Assembly: GCA_937139515.1 (NCBI GenBank)
Contig: CAKZQI010000278.1
Coordinates: 1 to 36,717 of the forward strand
From: an uncultured Armatimonadota bacterium
GTDB taxonomy: Bacteria; Armatimonadota; Fimbriimonadia; Fimbriimonadales; GBS-DC
Length of the DNA: 36,717 nucleotides
Reading direction: 5' to 3'
The position numbers and the translations under genes were made by a program. Of this stretch, positions 30,291-36,717 are shown piece by piece. The notes beneath the pieces were generated by a model, which did not search any database, had not been told where the DNA came from, and saw nothing but the letters and a program-made list of their open reading frames with translations. Position 1 is the first letter of the stretch; the number at the start of each line of letters is the position of its first letter.

Positions 30291-31097
30291 TCAGACAGTG
30301 TCTGGGTCGAAGCCCAGTTCGCGCAAGCGTTGAGCTAGTTTTTCAGCACGCGCTTGCTCCGCCTCGGCGCGCTGGCGTTCTGCCTCCGCACGCGCTCGCT
30401 CCGCCTCAAACGGCGTCGGCACCAACTCCCCATCCACCGTCCACCAACGAACCCACACACGACGACGGTTGCGATACACCCCCTCCCACAACCCGACCCA
30501 CACCTCCAACTGCTCGCTCCACAACCAACCCCGCTCATCAGGCACAATCGGCTCATAATCCTTCCGAGCCGTCAACCGATACCCCAGCAACTCGCCCCTA
30601 TACGGGTCATAAATGAAGTATTCTAGGGTCCCAAAAGTCCTGCTGTACAACACGAGGTTCTCTTCCTTGTCCTTCTTGACCGTAGACGGCGAACTCAACT
30701 CAAAAATCACATCGGGATAGCGCCCCTCCTCGTCCCAAGCGACCCAGCATTCGCGGGGTTTGGTGCCGTCCACCTCCTTGACGACGAAGAAGTCGGGACC
30801 TTTGTAGGCGGTGCGTTTTTGTTTGATGGCGTCGGCTTGGGTTTGGCTGTAGTAGACGAACATATTGGCGCCTGCGAAGAAGTCGGTTTTTGGGTTCCAG
30901 AGTTGGTGGATGAGGTCGGTGAAGAGGTGGATTTGTTGGATGTGCCAATCGCTTTCCAAGGGTTCATCATCCTCCACGACGAGGTCGGTGGGTGGGGTAG
31001 GCACGAGGCAGGGCATTTTCGGCTCCTGCGCCTTGCGTTTCAGGCGCCGGGCTGTGCGCTTAGATTGGGTGGCGCTAACTGTCTGTGCCATCGTCAT
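30291..31097 (-). CDS. Uma2-family (DUF820) endonuclease-like protein
   Basis: The protein (268 residues from ATG 31097; GTG 31103 and ATG 31091 are alternatives) has the Uma2 core: SDWHIQQIHLFTDLIHQL, AYKGPDFFVVKEVDGT and RYPDVIFELSSPSTVKKDKE, with the PD...E-x-x residues of the restriction-like nuclease fold, then KLVLYS-like and EYFIYDPYRGELLGYRL. The last 40 residues are a charged coiled coil rich in AERARAEAERQRAEAEQ, frequent in this family. Uma2 proteins are abundant in cyanobacteria and related groups, with no settled function. It stands alone between the repeat cluster and the his genes. Confidence 0.88.
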   Translation of the reverse strand: MTMAQTVSATQSKRTARRLKRKAQEPKMPCLVPTPPTDLVVEDDEPLESDWHIQQIHLFTDLIHQLWNPKTDFFAGANMFVYYSQTQADAIKQKRTAYKGPDFFVVKEVDGTKPRECWVAWDEEGRYPDVIFELSSPSTVKKDKEENLVLYSRTFGTLEYFIYDPYRGELLGYRLTARKDYEPIVPDERGWLWSEQLEVWVGLWEGVYRNRRRVWVRWWTVDGELVPTPFEAERARAEAERQRAEAEQARAEKLAQRLRELGFDPDTV

Positions 31098-31098
31098 A

Positions 31099-31118
31099 CT
31101 CACCTAAGTGAGAGTATA
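31099..31118 (-). promoter_or_regulatory. Putative -10 and inverted repeat before the Uma2 gene
   Basis: On the minus strand TATACT (31113-31118) is directly followed by CTCACTTAGGTGAG (31099-31112), an inverted repeat with 5-bp arms at the expected transcription start. It may be an operator or 5' hairpin; AGGTGA in it could also serve as a weak ribosome site. Confidence 0.4.
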
Positions 31119-31124
31119 CCCCGC

Positions 31125-31748
31125 CTAAGACCTAACGATGGCTAAGAAGTTGCTCAAAATCTTCAAGCCAACTTGGCTACTCTTTTCAGGGTGGAACTGC
31201 ACCGCATGCAGGTTGCCCCGCGAGACGGCACTGACGAACTCTACGCCGTACTGGGTGGTGGCGCTGACAATCGTCGGCTCTGCAGGTTCTGCGTAGTAGG
31301 AGTGGACGAAGTAGACATAACTGCCCTCGGCAACCTCCCGAAACAGGGGGTTATCGGCTTGGCGCAGGTGGAGGGCATTCCAACCGATTTGGGGCACGGG
31401 CAGGGCGAAGTTCGGTTGGCTCTGGAAGCTCACCACGCGCCCAAGCAGGATGCCCAAGCCTCGCACGCCCGGACTCTCCTCGCTCGACTCGAACAGCAGT
31501 TGAAGTCCCAAGCAGATTCCCAGAAAGGGTTTGCCCTGCTCTATCACTTGGCGCAGAGCGTGTGTGAAGCCCCCTTCATTGAGCCTCTGCATCGCCGCAC
31601 CAAAAGCCCCTACCCCTGGCAGGATAACCCCCTCTGCACTAAAGAGCGTTTCGGGCGATGCGGTGATGACCGCCTCCGCGCCGAGGTACTCCAACGCCTT
31701 CTGTACACTGCGCAAGTTGCCCATCCCATAGTCCACAATCGCGATCAT
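31125..31748 (-). CDS. hisH: Imidazole glycerol phosphate synthase, glutamine amidotransferase subunit HisH
   Basis: The 207-residue subunit frees ammonia from glutamine for HisF. It starts MIAIVDYGMGNLRSVQKAL, has PGVGAFGAAM (oxyanion strand), the nucleophile in LGICLGLQLLFE (Cys near 79) and the His/Glu of VQFHPEKSSQVG. hisF itself is not in the window. Its ATG overlaps the hisB stop (ATGA). Confidence 0.97.
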   Translation of the reverse strand: MIAIVDYGMGNLRSVQKALEYLGAEAVITASPETLFSAEGVILPGVGAFGAAMQRLNEGGFTHALRQVIEQGKPFLGICLGLQLLFESSEESPGVRGLGILLGRVVSFQSQPNFALPVPQIGWNALHLRQADNPLFREVAEGSYVYFVHSYYAEPAEPTIVSATTQYGVEFVSAVSRGNLHAVQFHPEKSSQVGLKILSNFLAIVRS

Positions 31749-32377
31749 AGGCTCGTTTCGGGGTTCTCGCTGGCGCCTTCTAAGTAGCCTTTGGTGGAGG
31801 GCACTCCGCTCTGGCGCGGGTTGTAGCGGGTCGCCATCTCAAACGCTTTGGCGAACGCTTTGAAGATGGCTTCTATGGCGTGATGGTCATTTTGAGCGTG
31901 TATCAGTCGGATATGGAGTGTGACATGAGCGTGCAGGCTGAAAGAGCGAAAGAACTCGGCGACCAGCTCGCTGGGCAGGTCGCCCACGCGTTCGCGCCGG
32001 AACGACGCCTCAAAATGCAGGTAGGGTCGCCCGCTGATGTCTATCGCTACCATCGCCAACGCCTCGTCCATCGGCACAATCGCCCACCCGTAGCGGTAAA
32101 TCCCGCGCATATCGCCCAGCGCCTGCTGAACCGCCTTGCCCAAGCAGATGCCCACATCCTCCACCGTGTGGTGTTCGTCCACTTCCAAGTCGCCGGTGGC
32201 GTTGATGACTAAGTCTATCGCGCCGTGCCGAGCCACTTGGTGAAGCATATGGTCAAAGAAACCGACGCCCGTGCTGATTTGTGCCTTGCCCGTGCCATCC
32301 AAGTCCACCGAGGCATAGACGCGCGTCTCGCTCGTCTCACGCTCATACATTCCAAACCGAGAGCCTGCGCTTTTCAT
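31745..32377 (-). CDS. hisB: Imidazoleglycerol-phosphate dehydratase HisB
   Basis: The 210-residue enzyme removes water from imidazoleglycerol phosphate. Both manganese-binding repeats are present: GFFDHMLHQVARHG with DEHHTVEDVGI, and RLIHAQNDHHAIEAIFKAFA. It is the single-domain form, without a histidinol phosphatase. It begins 18 bases after hisD and AAAGGA lies about 11 bases upstream. The last 15 residues (GASENPETSL part) extend slightly past the usual end. Confidence 0.97.
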   Translation of the reverse strand: MKSAGSRFGMYERETSETRVYASVDLDGTGKAQISTGVGFFDHMLHQVARHGAIDLVINATGDLEVDEHHTVEDVGICLGKAVQQALGDMRGIYRYGWAIVPMDEALAMVAIDISGRPYLHFEASFRRERVGDLPSELVAEFFRSFSLHAHVTLHIRLIHAQNDHHAIEAIFKAFAKAFEMATRYNPRQSGVPSTKGYLEGASENPETSL

Positions 32378-32395
32378 AGAGGTCTGTCCTTTAGT

Positions 32396-33691
32396 CTACT
32401 GTAAAGAGGGGTCTAATCGCACTTTGACGGCGTTTGCATGCGCTTCGAAGCCTTCTTCGCCCGCCAAAGTGAGGATGTCGGGCGCCACCTGCTGGAGGGC
32501 GTTGCGCGTGAGCATAATCACGCTACTGCGCTTGAGGAAGGTCTCCACCGACAGGGGCGATTCGAAGCGCGCGGAGCGTCCTGTTGGCAGGGTATGGCTG
32601 GGTCCTGCCACATAGTCACCCGCCGATTGGGGCGTGTCATTGCCCAGCAGGATGCACCCTGCGTTGCGCACGAAGCTGAGCCAACCCATCGGCTCGGCGA
32701 CCATCAGCGAGAGGTGTTCGGGCGCGCACAGGTTCGCCAGCTCAAACGCCTCTGGCAGGTTGCGCGTGATGGCCGCAACGCTCTGGCTCAGCGAGCGTTC
32801 CAAGATGTCGCGCCGAGCGCGCTGGGGGAGCATTTCGCCCATCATCTGCAGGGTGCGCTCCACAAGAGTGGCGGAGGGGCTGAACAGATACCCGACCGAT
32901 TCGGCGCCGTGTTCCAGCTGGGTGAGCAAATCGCTCGCCACATACAGGGGATTGGCGGTCTCGTCGGCAACGATAGCCACTTCGCTGGGACCTGCCCAGT
33001 GGTCAACCCCCACCAACCCCCACACCATACGCTTCGCCAAGTTCACATACAAATTGCCCGGACCGACGATTTTCTCCACCGCGGGGATGGTCTGTGTGCC
33101 GAACGCCATCGCAAACACCGCCTGCGCCCCTCCCACTTTGAACATGCGCTGGATGCCCACTTCTTGCGCGGCGACCAGCACCGAGTCGGGCAGGCTCCCA
33201 TCGGGCTGAGCGGGTGAGCAGAGAACGATTTCGTTCACGCCTGCCACCTTTGCGGGTACAGCGTTCATTATCACCGAGCTGGGATAGCGCGCGCGTCCGC
33301 CGGGCACATAGATGCCCACCCGCTCCAGCGGGCGCACCATCTGCCCCAGGAGCCCGCCTGAAGGTTCAGGGTTCCACCACGAGCTGGCGCGCATCGGGCG
33401 GTGATAGCGTCGCACGCGCGCAATCGCATGCTGGATTGCCTCCACCACCTCAGGGCGCACGCGCTGGTAGGCGCGGTCAAACTCTTCGGGGGTGACCTCG
33501 AGGTGTTCCAGCGTGGGGCAGTCCCACTGGCGCGAGAGCCTCAGGAGTGCCGTATCGCCCTCCGCCTGCACTTGCTGAGCAATAGCGCGCACTTGAGCCT
33601 CTATTTCGGGAGAGGGAAACGCAACGGCTTGGAGAAGCGCTTGGCGTACCTGCTCTTCGGAGTCCACCCGCAAATCGAATCGGCGCATCAT
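32396..33691 (-). CDS. hisD: Histidinol dehydrogenase HisD
   Basis: I choose ATG 33691 (MMRRFDLRVDSEEQVRQAL; 33688 is equally possible) because TATAAT at 33702-33707 lies inside the longer frame that starts at 33712. The protein of about 431 residues oxidises histidinol to histidine in two NAD-dependent steps. Seen are GIYVPGGRARYPSSVIMNAVPA, the KIVGPGNLYVNLAKR core, GPSEVAIVADETANP, LEHGAESVGYLFS (zinc ligands) and CAPEHLSLM with SAGDYVAGPSHTLPTGR. It is first in hisD-hisB-hisH. Confidence 0.96.
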   Translation of the reverse strand: MMRRFDLRVDSEEQVRQALLQAVAFPSPEIEAQVRAIAQQVQAEGDTALLRLSRQWDCPTLEHLEVTPEEFDRAYQRVRPEVVEAIQHAIARVRRYHRPMRASSWWNPEPSGGLLGQMVRPLERVGIYVPGGRARYPSSVIMNAVPAKVAGVNEIVLCSPAQPDGSLPDSVLVAAQEVGIQRMFKVGGAQAVFAMAFGTQTIPAVEKIVGPGNLYVNLAKRMVWGLVGVDHWAGPSEVAIVADETANPLYVASDLLTQLEHGAESVGYLFSPSATLVERTLQMMGEMLPQRARRDILERSLSQSVAAITRNLPEAFELANLCAPEHLSLMVAEPMGWLSFVRNAGCILLGNDTPQSAGDYVAGPSHTLPTGRSARFESPLSVETFLKRSSVIMLTRNALQQVAPDILTLAGEEGFEAHANAVKVRLDPSLQ

Positions 33692-33701
33692 CGGCGTAGG
33701 G

Positions 33702-33707
33702 ATTATA
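33702..33707 (-). promoter_or_regulatory. TATAAT of the his operon
   Basis: On the minus strand a perfect TATAAT lies ten bases before ATGATG of hisD. It has no clear -35 and no ribosome site follows, so a very short leader is likely. Confidence 0.55.
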
Positions 33708-33732
33708 CCCATGCTCTAGATCAACAGGGCGA

Positions 33733-33921
33733 GAGAGTGTTTGAAAAATAGCTGAGTGTCCTTGCACCTTGTTCACTCCTCGTCTTTCCAGAGAACCTCA
33801 CCCCCCTTAGTCCCCCCTCTCCGCAAGCAGAGAGGGGGGAGCGCCTGCGTGCCTGCGCCCCCTCTCCGTAAGCGGAGAGGGGGTCGGGGGTGAGGTCAAT
33901 ATAGATTTTTCAAACACCCTC
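33733..33921. mobile_element. P3 MITE, copy B (189 bp), carrying a P2 repeat
   Basis: The ends GAGAGTGTTTGAAAAAT (33733-33749) and ATTTTTCAAACACCCTC (33905-33921) pair at 16 of 17 bases. The flanks ACAGGGCGA and ACAGGGCAG share seven bases, a decayed 9-bp duplication. Its interior is unrelated to copy A: it is mostly a P2 palindrome. It lies between the divergent hisD and apgM genes and may affect both promoters. Confidence 0.85.
33791..33900. repeat. P2 palindromic repeat nested in MITE copy B
   Basis: It has the same GAGAACCTCACC start and GGTGAGGTCAA end as the copy in trpF, with hairpins CTCTCCGCAAGCAGAGAG and CTCTCCGTAAGCGGAGAG. This copy is not coding. Confidence 0.88.
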
Positions 33922-33950
33922 ACAGGGCAGAGTGGGTACAACATTAGGCG

Positions 33951-35138
33951 ATGAAAGCGGTCATGGTCGTACCCGATGGGATGGCGGACTGGTCAGTGCC
34001 CGAGCTTGGGGGTGATACGCCCCTGATGCGAGCACGCACCCCGACTCTCAAACAGCTCACTCCAAACGCCCTTGTGGGCAAGGTGCTTACCGTTCCACCA
34101 GGAATGTACCCCGGCAGTGATGTGGCGAATATGGCTCTGCTGGGCTACGACCCGCGCACCCACTACACTGGGCGCGGTCCGATTGAAGCCTCGGCGATGG
34201 GCGTGCCGTTAGAGCCGACCGATGTCGCCTACCGCTGTTCGCTCATCAGCACCGACGGCGAACGCTTGCTGGACTACAGTGGGGGCGGAGTGAGCCAAGA
34301 GGAAGCCCAAACGCTGATTGAAATCATCGACACCAAGTTGGGCACTCCGCGCATTCGGTTCTTCGTGGGGGTAGGGTATCGGCATGTGATGCGCTGGAGC
34401 AACGGACCCGTGGAAGTCGCTTGCATTCCGCCCCACGAAATGCAAGGTGAGCCACTACAAGACCACTATCCAAAGGGCGAAGGCGACATCACCCTGCGAC
34501 GACTGATGGAAGACTCGTACGAAATCTTGGATGTCCACCCGATTAACCGCCGTCGGCGCGAGGAAGGCAAACTTCCTGCAAACATGATATGGCTGTGGGG
34601 GCAGGGGCGCGCTCCCAAACTCCAGCTGTTCGCCTTGCGCTGGGGGCGCACTGGCGCGATGGTCGCCGAAGTGGATGTCGTGAAAGGGTTGGGCATACTG
34701 GCAGGGCTGGAAGTGCCCACCGTGCCCGGCGCTACAGGCTATGTGGATACCGACTACCGTGCCATCGGCGAGTATGCCCTCCGAATGATTGATAAGCACG
34801 ATTACGTCTATGTGCACATTGAGGCACCTGATGAGGCGGGACATCACGGCGACGCGGAGGCGAAGGTCTGGGCAATTGAGCAAATAGACCAGCACATTCT
34901 CGCGCCGATGGTGGCGCACCTGCATGCCGGGGCACACCCCTTCCGCCTGATGGTCGTGCCCGACCACTTCACGCCCATCACCAAACGCACGCACGCTGAA
35001 GGCGCCGTGCCCTTCCTGCTGTATGACTCGCAGAACCGCCGTGCCAATCGTCTTCCGTATGACGAGTCCATCTTAGACCAGTCGAGCGTGCCTTTGGTGG
35101 AGGAGGGTTGGCGACTGGTTGAGATGCTGTTGGAGTAG
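33951..35138 (+). CDS. apgM: Cofactor-independent phosphoglycerate mutase, ApgM type
   Basis: The 395-residue protein belongs to the alkaline-phosphatase superfamily mutases first described in archaea. It starts MKAVMVVPDGMADWSVPELG with the metal Asp, then YPGSDVANMALLGYDPRTHYTGRG, where the serine after GSDVA is the phosphoserine site, and later the metal cluster HIEAPDEAGHHGD and VVPDHFTPITKRTHAEG. It interconverts 2- and 3-phosphoglycerate; some bacterial members have been proposed to act as homoserine kinases, but no threonine genes are near to support that. Its start is 29 bases after MITE copy B, so its promoter probably overlaps the element's right end. Confidence 0.92.
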   Translation: MKAVMVVPDGMADWSVPELGGDTPLMRARTPTLKQLTPNALVGKVLTVPPGMYPGSDVANMALLGYDPRTHYTGRGPIEASAMGVPLEPTDVAYRCSLISTDGERLLDYSGGGVSQEEAQTLIEIIDTKLGTPRIRFFVGVGYRHVMRWSNGPVEVACIPPHEMQGEPLQDHYPKGEGDITLRRLMEDSYEILDVHPINRRRREEGKLPANMIWLWGQGRAPKLQLFALRWGRTGAMVAEVDVVKGLGILAGLEVPTVPGATGYVDTDYRAIGEYALRMIDKHDYVYVHIEAPDEAGHHGDAEAKVWAIEQIDQHILAPMVAHLHAGAHPFRLMVVPDHFTPITKRTHAEGAVPFLLYDSQNRRANRLPYDESILDQSSVPLVEEGWRLVEMLLE

Positions 35139-35142
35139 GGCG

Positions 35143-35679
35143 ATGCGAACCCTTCAACGCTTTGAGTTCAATCAAATACGAATGGGGGTGGACACGCGGA
35201 TTGTGGTGTACGCGCCTGATGAGCCGTTGGCAGTGCGCACCTGCCGTGAAGCTTATCACCGCATCGCCCAGCTGGAAGCCCAGATGAGCGACTATCGCAC
35301 CGATAGCGAGCTGAATCTCCTGTGCGAGCGTGCGGTCGGGCGATGGGTCGAGGTCAGCCCAGAGCTTTTTTTCGTGTTGTGGCGCGCCCAACGCCTGACA
35401 CAACAGACCGACGGGGCGTTCGACATCACGCTGGGACCGCTGGTGGCGTTGTGGCGTGAGGCGCGCCGAACACTCCAGCTCCCCACACCTGCCGAACTGG
35501 AAGAGGCACGCAAACGCACGGGATGGCGCAAGGTGCAACTGAGCCCGAGCCGTCGAGCGGTTCGGCTGGAACGGCCGGGCATGCGCTTAGACCTCGGCGG
35601 TATCGCCAAGGGCTTTGCGTGCGACCAGGCGCTCAAAACGCTCCGACGCTACGGGCTGAGGCGGGCGCTGGTGCAGATG
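35143..35679 (+). CDS. apbE: FMN transferase ApbE, 3'-truncated by a chimeric join
   Basis: The start at 35143 (MRTLQRFEFNQIRMGVDTRI) follows the apgM stop by four bases. It matches ApbE through MGVDTRIVVYAP, IAQLEAQMSDYRTDSELNLL, the TDGAFDITLGPLVALWR motif and LDLGGIAKGFACDQAL. The expected continuation after RALVQM (a GG-D-I segment and the FMN/magnesium site) is absent: from base 35680 the frame reads a MurT sequence. About half the enzyme is missing. ApbE attaches FMN to threonines of flavoproteins and is usually a lipoprotein; no signal peptide is seen here. Confidence 0.85.
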
Positions 35680-35823
35680 GAGGGGCGCGAGGTGGTGTTC
35701 CTGCTGGCCAAGAACCCAGCGGGTTTCAACGAGGTGCTGCGCACCGTGCTGCAGGCGGAGCCTGACCCGGTGGTGCTGATAGCCATCAACGACCTGATCG
35801 CCGACGGGCGCGACATCTCCTGG
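35680..35823 (+). pseudogene. MurT fragment (chimeric)
   Basis: The reading frame continues with EGREVVFLLAKNPAGFNEVL and VVLIAINDLIADGRDISW, the conserved C-terminal (DUF1727) part of MurT, the Mur-ligase-like subunit that amidates lipid II. Only about 48 residues are present, joined in frame to ApbE before and RidA after. It is a stray piece of another sequence and not a gene of this locus. Confidence 0.8.
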
Positions 35824-36075
35824 GATTTCGAGGCGCAGGTGCGCACCTGCTACGCGCTGATCGACCGCACGCTCAAGCGCGCGGGCGGCAGCCTCGCCTC
35901 GCTCGTGTGGACGACGACCTACATCCTCGACCCGCGGCACGGCGACGGGCTCGTGAAGCTGCGGGCCGAGCATTTCCCGGACGGGAAATATCCCTGCAGC
36001 GCGCTGCTGACGGTGAGCGGCTTCGCCCGCCCGGGCATCCTTGTCGAAATCCAGGGGATCGCGGTGGTGCCATGA
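35824..36075 (+). pseudogene. RidA-family fragment (chimeric)
   Basis: From DFEAQVRTCYALIDRTLKRA through LASLVWTTTYILDPRHGDG to FARPGILVEIQGIAVVP the sequence is the last two thirds of a RidA/YjgF imine deaminase-like protein, with the conserved arginine region altered (YPCSALLTVSGF). G+C is clearly higher than in the host part. The natural stop at 36073-36075 overlaps the next ATG, so RidA and the following TctC fragment come from one genome. Confidence 0.8.
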
Positions 36076-36296
36076 GCAGGAACCTCTCTCGCCGTTCGGC
36101 GCTCGCCCTGCCGCTCCTGCTGGCGCTGCCTGCCGGCGCTGCCGCGCAGGGCTTCCCCTCGCGGCCCGTCCGCATCCTGGTGACGATCGGCGCCGGCTCG
36201 GCCGCCGACATCCTGACGCGCGCTCTGGCCGAGGAGATGGGCCGCCGCCTCGGCCAGACGGTGGTGGCCGAGAACCGCCCAGGCGCGGGCGGCATC
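36072..36296 (+). pseudogene. Tripartite tricarboxylate transporter substrate-binding protein fragment (chimeric)
   Basis: MSRNLSRRSALALPLLLALP is a twin-arginine-like or Sec signal, followed by AQGFPSRPVRILVTIGAGSA and VVAENRPGAGG, the exact start of Bug/TctC periplasmic binding proteins. These are very common in Betaproteobacteria and Acetobacteraceae. The frame is broken after RPGAGGI at about 36291-36302 by another join. Confidence 0.85.
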
Positions 36297-36717
36297 CCAC
36301 GCCGCCACGCCGTATAACCACAGCAGCGTCCCCGTCGCCTGACGTTCCCAGGTCCTTCCACCATCGGTGGAACGCAGCACCGTTCCGCCCTCTCCCACCG
36401 CCCAGAACACATCTCCCGCCGCGGCCGCCGCGCGCAGGTCGTGGGCGCGGACCACGAAAACGGCGGGAGACGAGACCCCGACGGGCGTGTGCACGGTGAC
36501 GGGGACGGAACCCGAGAGGCCGCGCGGTACTCTTACCACGATGCGCGTGTCCGACCAGTAATCGTAAACGACCGGCCTGGCATCGCCGAAACGGACATAG
36601 TTGTCGGGACCCTCGCGCGCGCCGAACCCGGTCCCGACGATCTCTACCTGCGCCTCCGGCGGGCCGCTCGACGGGCTCAAGCAGGTCACCGACGGCGGGG
36701 CCAGGGCGGTGAAGAGC
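36297..36717 (-). pseudogene. IPT/TIG domain plus BNR-repeat protein fragment (chimeric)
   Basis: On the minus strand the frame is open at the window end and reads PSVTCLSPSSGPPEAQ and VEIVGTGFGAREG, an IPT/TIG immunoglobulin-like domain, then a segment VFWAVGEGGTVLRSTDGGRT, a BNR/Asp-box repeat, up to LLWLYGVAAWDA. After this the frame enters TctC DNA in reverse. It is a partial gene from a further source, probably of high G+C. Confidence 0.75.

Noticed and set aside
30048-30338. Frames running through the P1 repeats and the MITE end
   Set aside because: They consist of repeat sequence (for example HGQDARAT-type peptides) with no start signal or independent support.
35119-36075. A single 318-residue protein
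   Set aside because: Its parts match ApbE, MurT and RidA in turn; it is a product of chimeric joins.
36711-36717. Adapter remnant at the 3' end (GAAGAGC)
   Set aside because: Seven bases match part of the adapter but the preceding AGATCG is absent, so chance is likely.

Overview
The main part of this window (about 21-35680) is a gene-dense bacterial chromosome segment of roughly 60% GC. It carries housekeeping genes (dnaG, a primary sigma factor, radC, glmM, grpE, hisD-hisB-hisH, trpF, plsY). A secreted protein ending in a dockerin-like pair (GDLNGDNVIDDADLLVVLF...) with PPC-like domains, the apgM-type phosphoglycerate mutase and the overall gene style recall Armatimonadota or a neighbouring thermophile-rich phylum. 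That assignment is an inference from memory of such proteins; no 16S or marker tree was run.

Both ends are artefactual. Bases 1-20 are the tail of an Illumina TruSeq adapter. From about 35680 to the end, four unrelated fragments are joined head to tail: an apbE gene breaks into a MurT piece, then a RidA-tctC piece of proteobacterial style, then an IPT/TIG-BNR piece on the other strand. Nothing after about 35680 should be assigned to the host.

Layout. 21-1937: partial YfhO-type membrane protein (+). 2167-9576: a minus-strand run in transcription order: secreted hypothetical, dnaG, sigA-like, DUF2227, radC, dockerin protein, MtlD-like dehydrogenase. 9715-15572: a tight plus-strand run of six genes: 46-aa membrane peptide, degenerate YchF/DUF933 protein, GAF-GAF histidine kinase, PlsY fused to an AMMECR1-like domain, TrpF carrying an in-frame palindromic repeat, EamA transporter. 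15576-17124 (-): thiolase and an RHH/zinc regulator. 17204-17391: a MITE with 17-bp terminal repeats and an exact 9-bp target duplication. 17425-20720 (-): an AT-richer AlwI-type restriction cassette with two methyltransferases. 20735-21628 (-): GT2 glycosyltransferase. 21749-24235 (+): rhodanese-metallo-beta-lactamase protein and a YeiH-type exporter, ended by a clear terminator. 24299-24451 (+): a 50-aa membrane peptide. 24448-27497 (-): glmM, grpE and a toroid-type glycosidase-like protein. 27563-29926 (+): GDPD, cysteine synthase, Mec-type JAMM protease. 30291-33691 (-): Uma2, hisH, hisB, hisD. 33951-35680 (+): apgM and the truncated apbE.

Three dispersed palindromic families run through the window. 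P1 is 73 bp (three copies, all between convergent genes). P2 is the 'CCTCACCCCC...GGGTGAGG' type (inside trpF, inside the YfhO gene, and inside a MITE). P3 is the MITE with GAGGGTGTTYGAAAAAT ends (two complete copies of 188 and 189 bp and one truncated). The points most worth follow-up are the PlsY-AMMECR1 fusion, the palindromic element translated in the same frame in two different proteins, the MITE shells with interchangeable palindromic cargo, and the pseudo-GTPase/small-membrane-peptide pair. No tRNA, rRNA or CRISPR array was seen.
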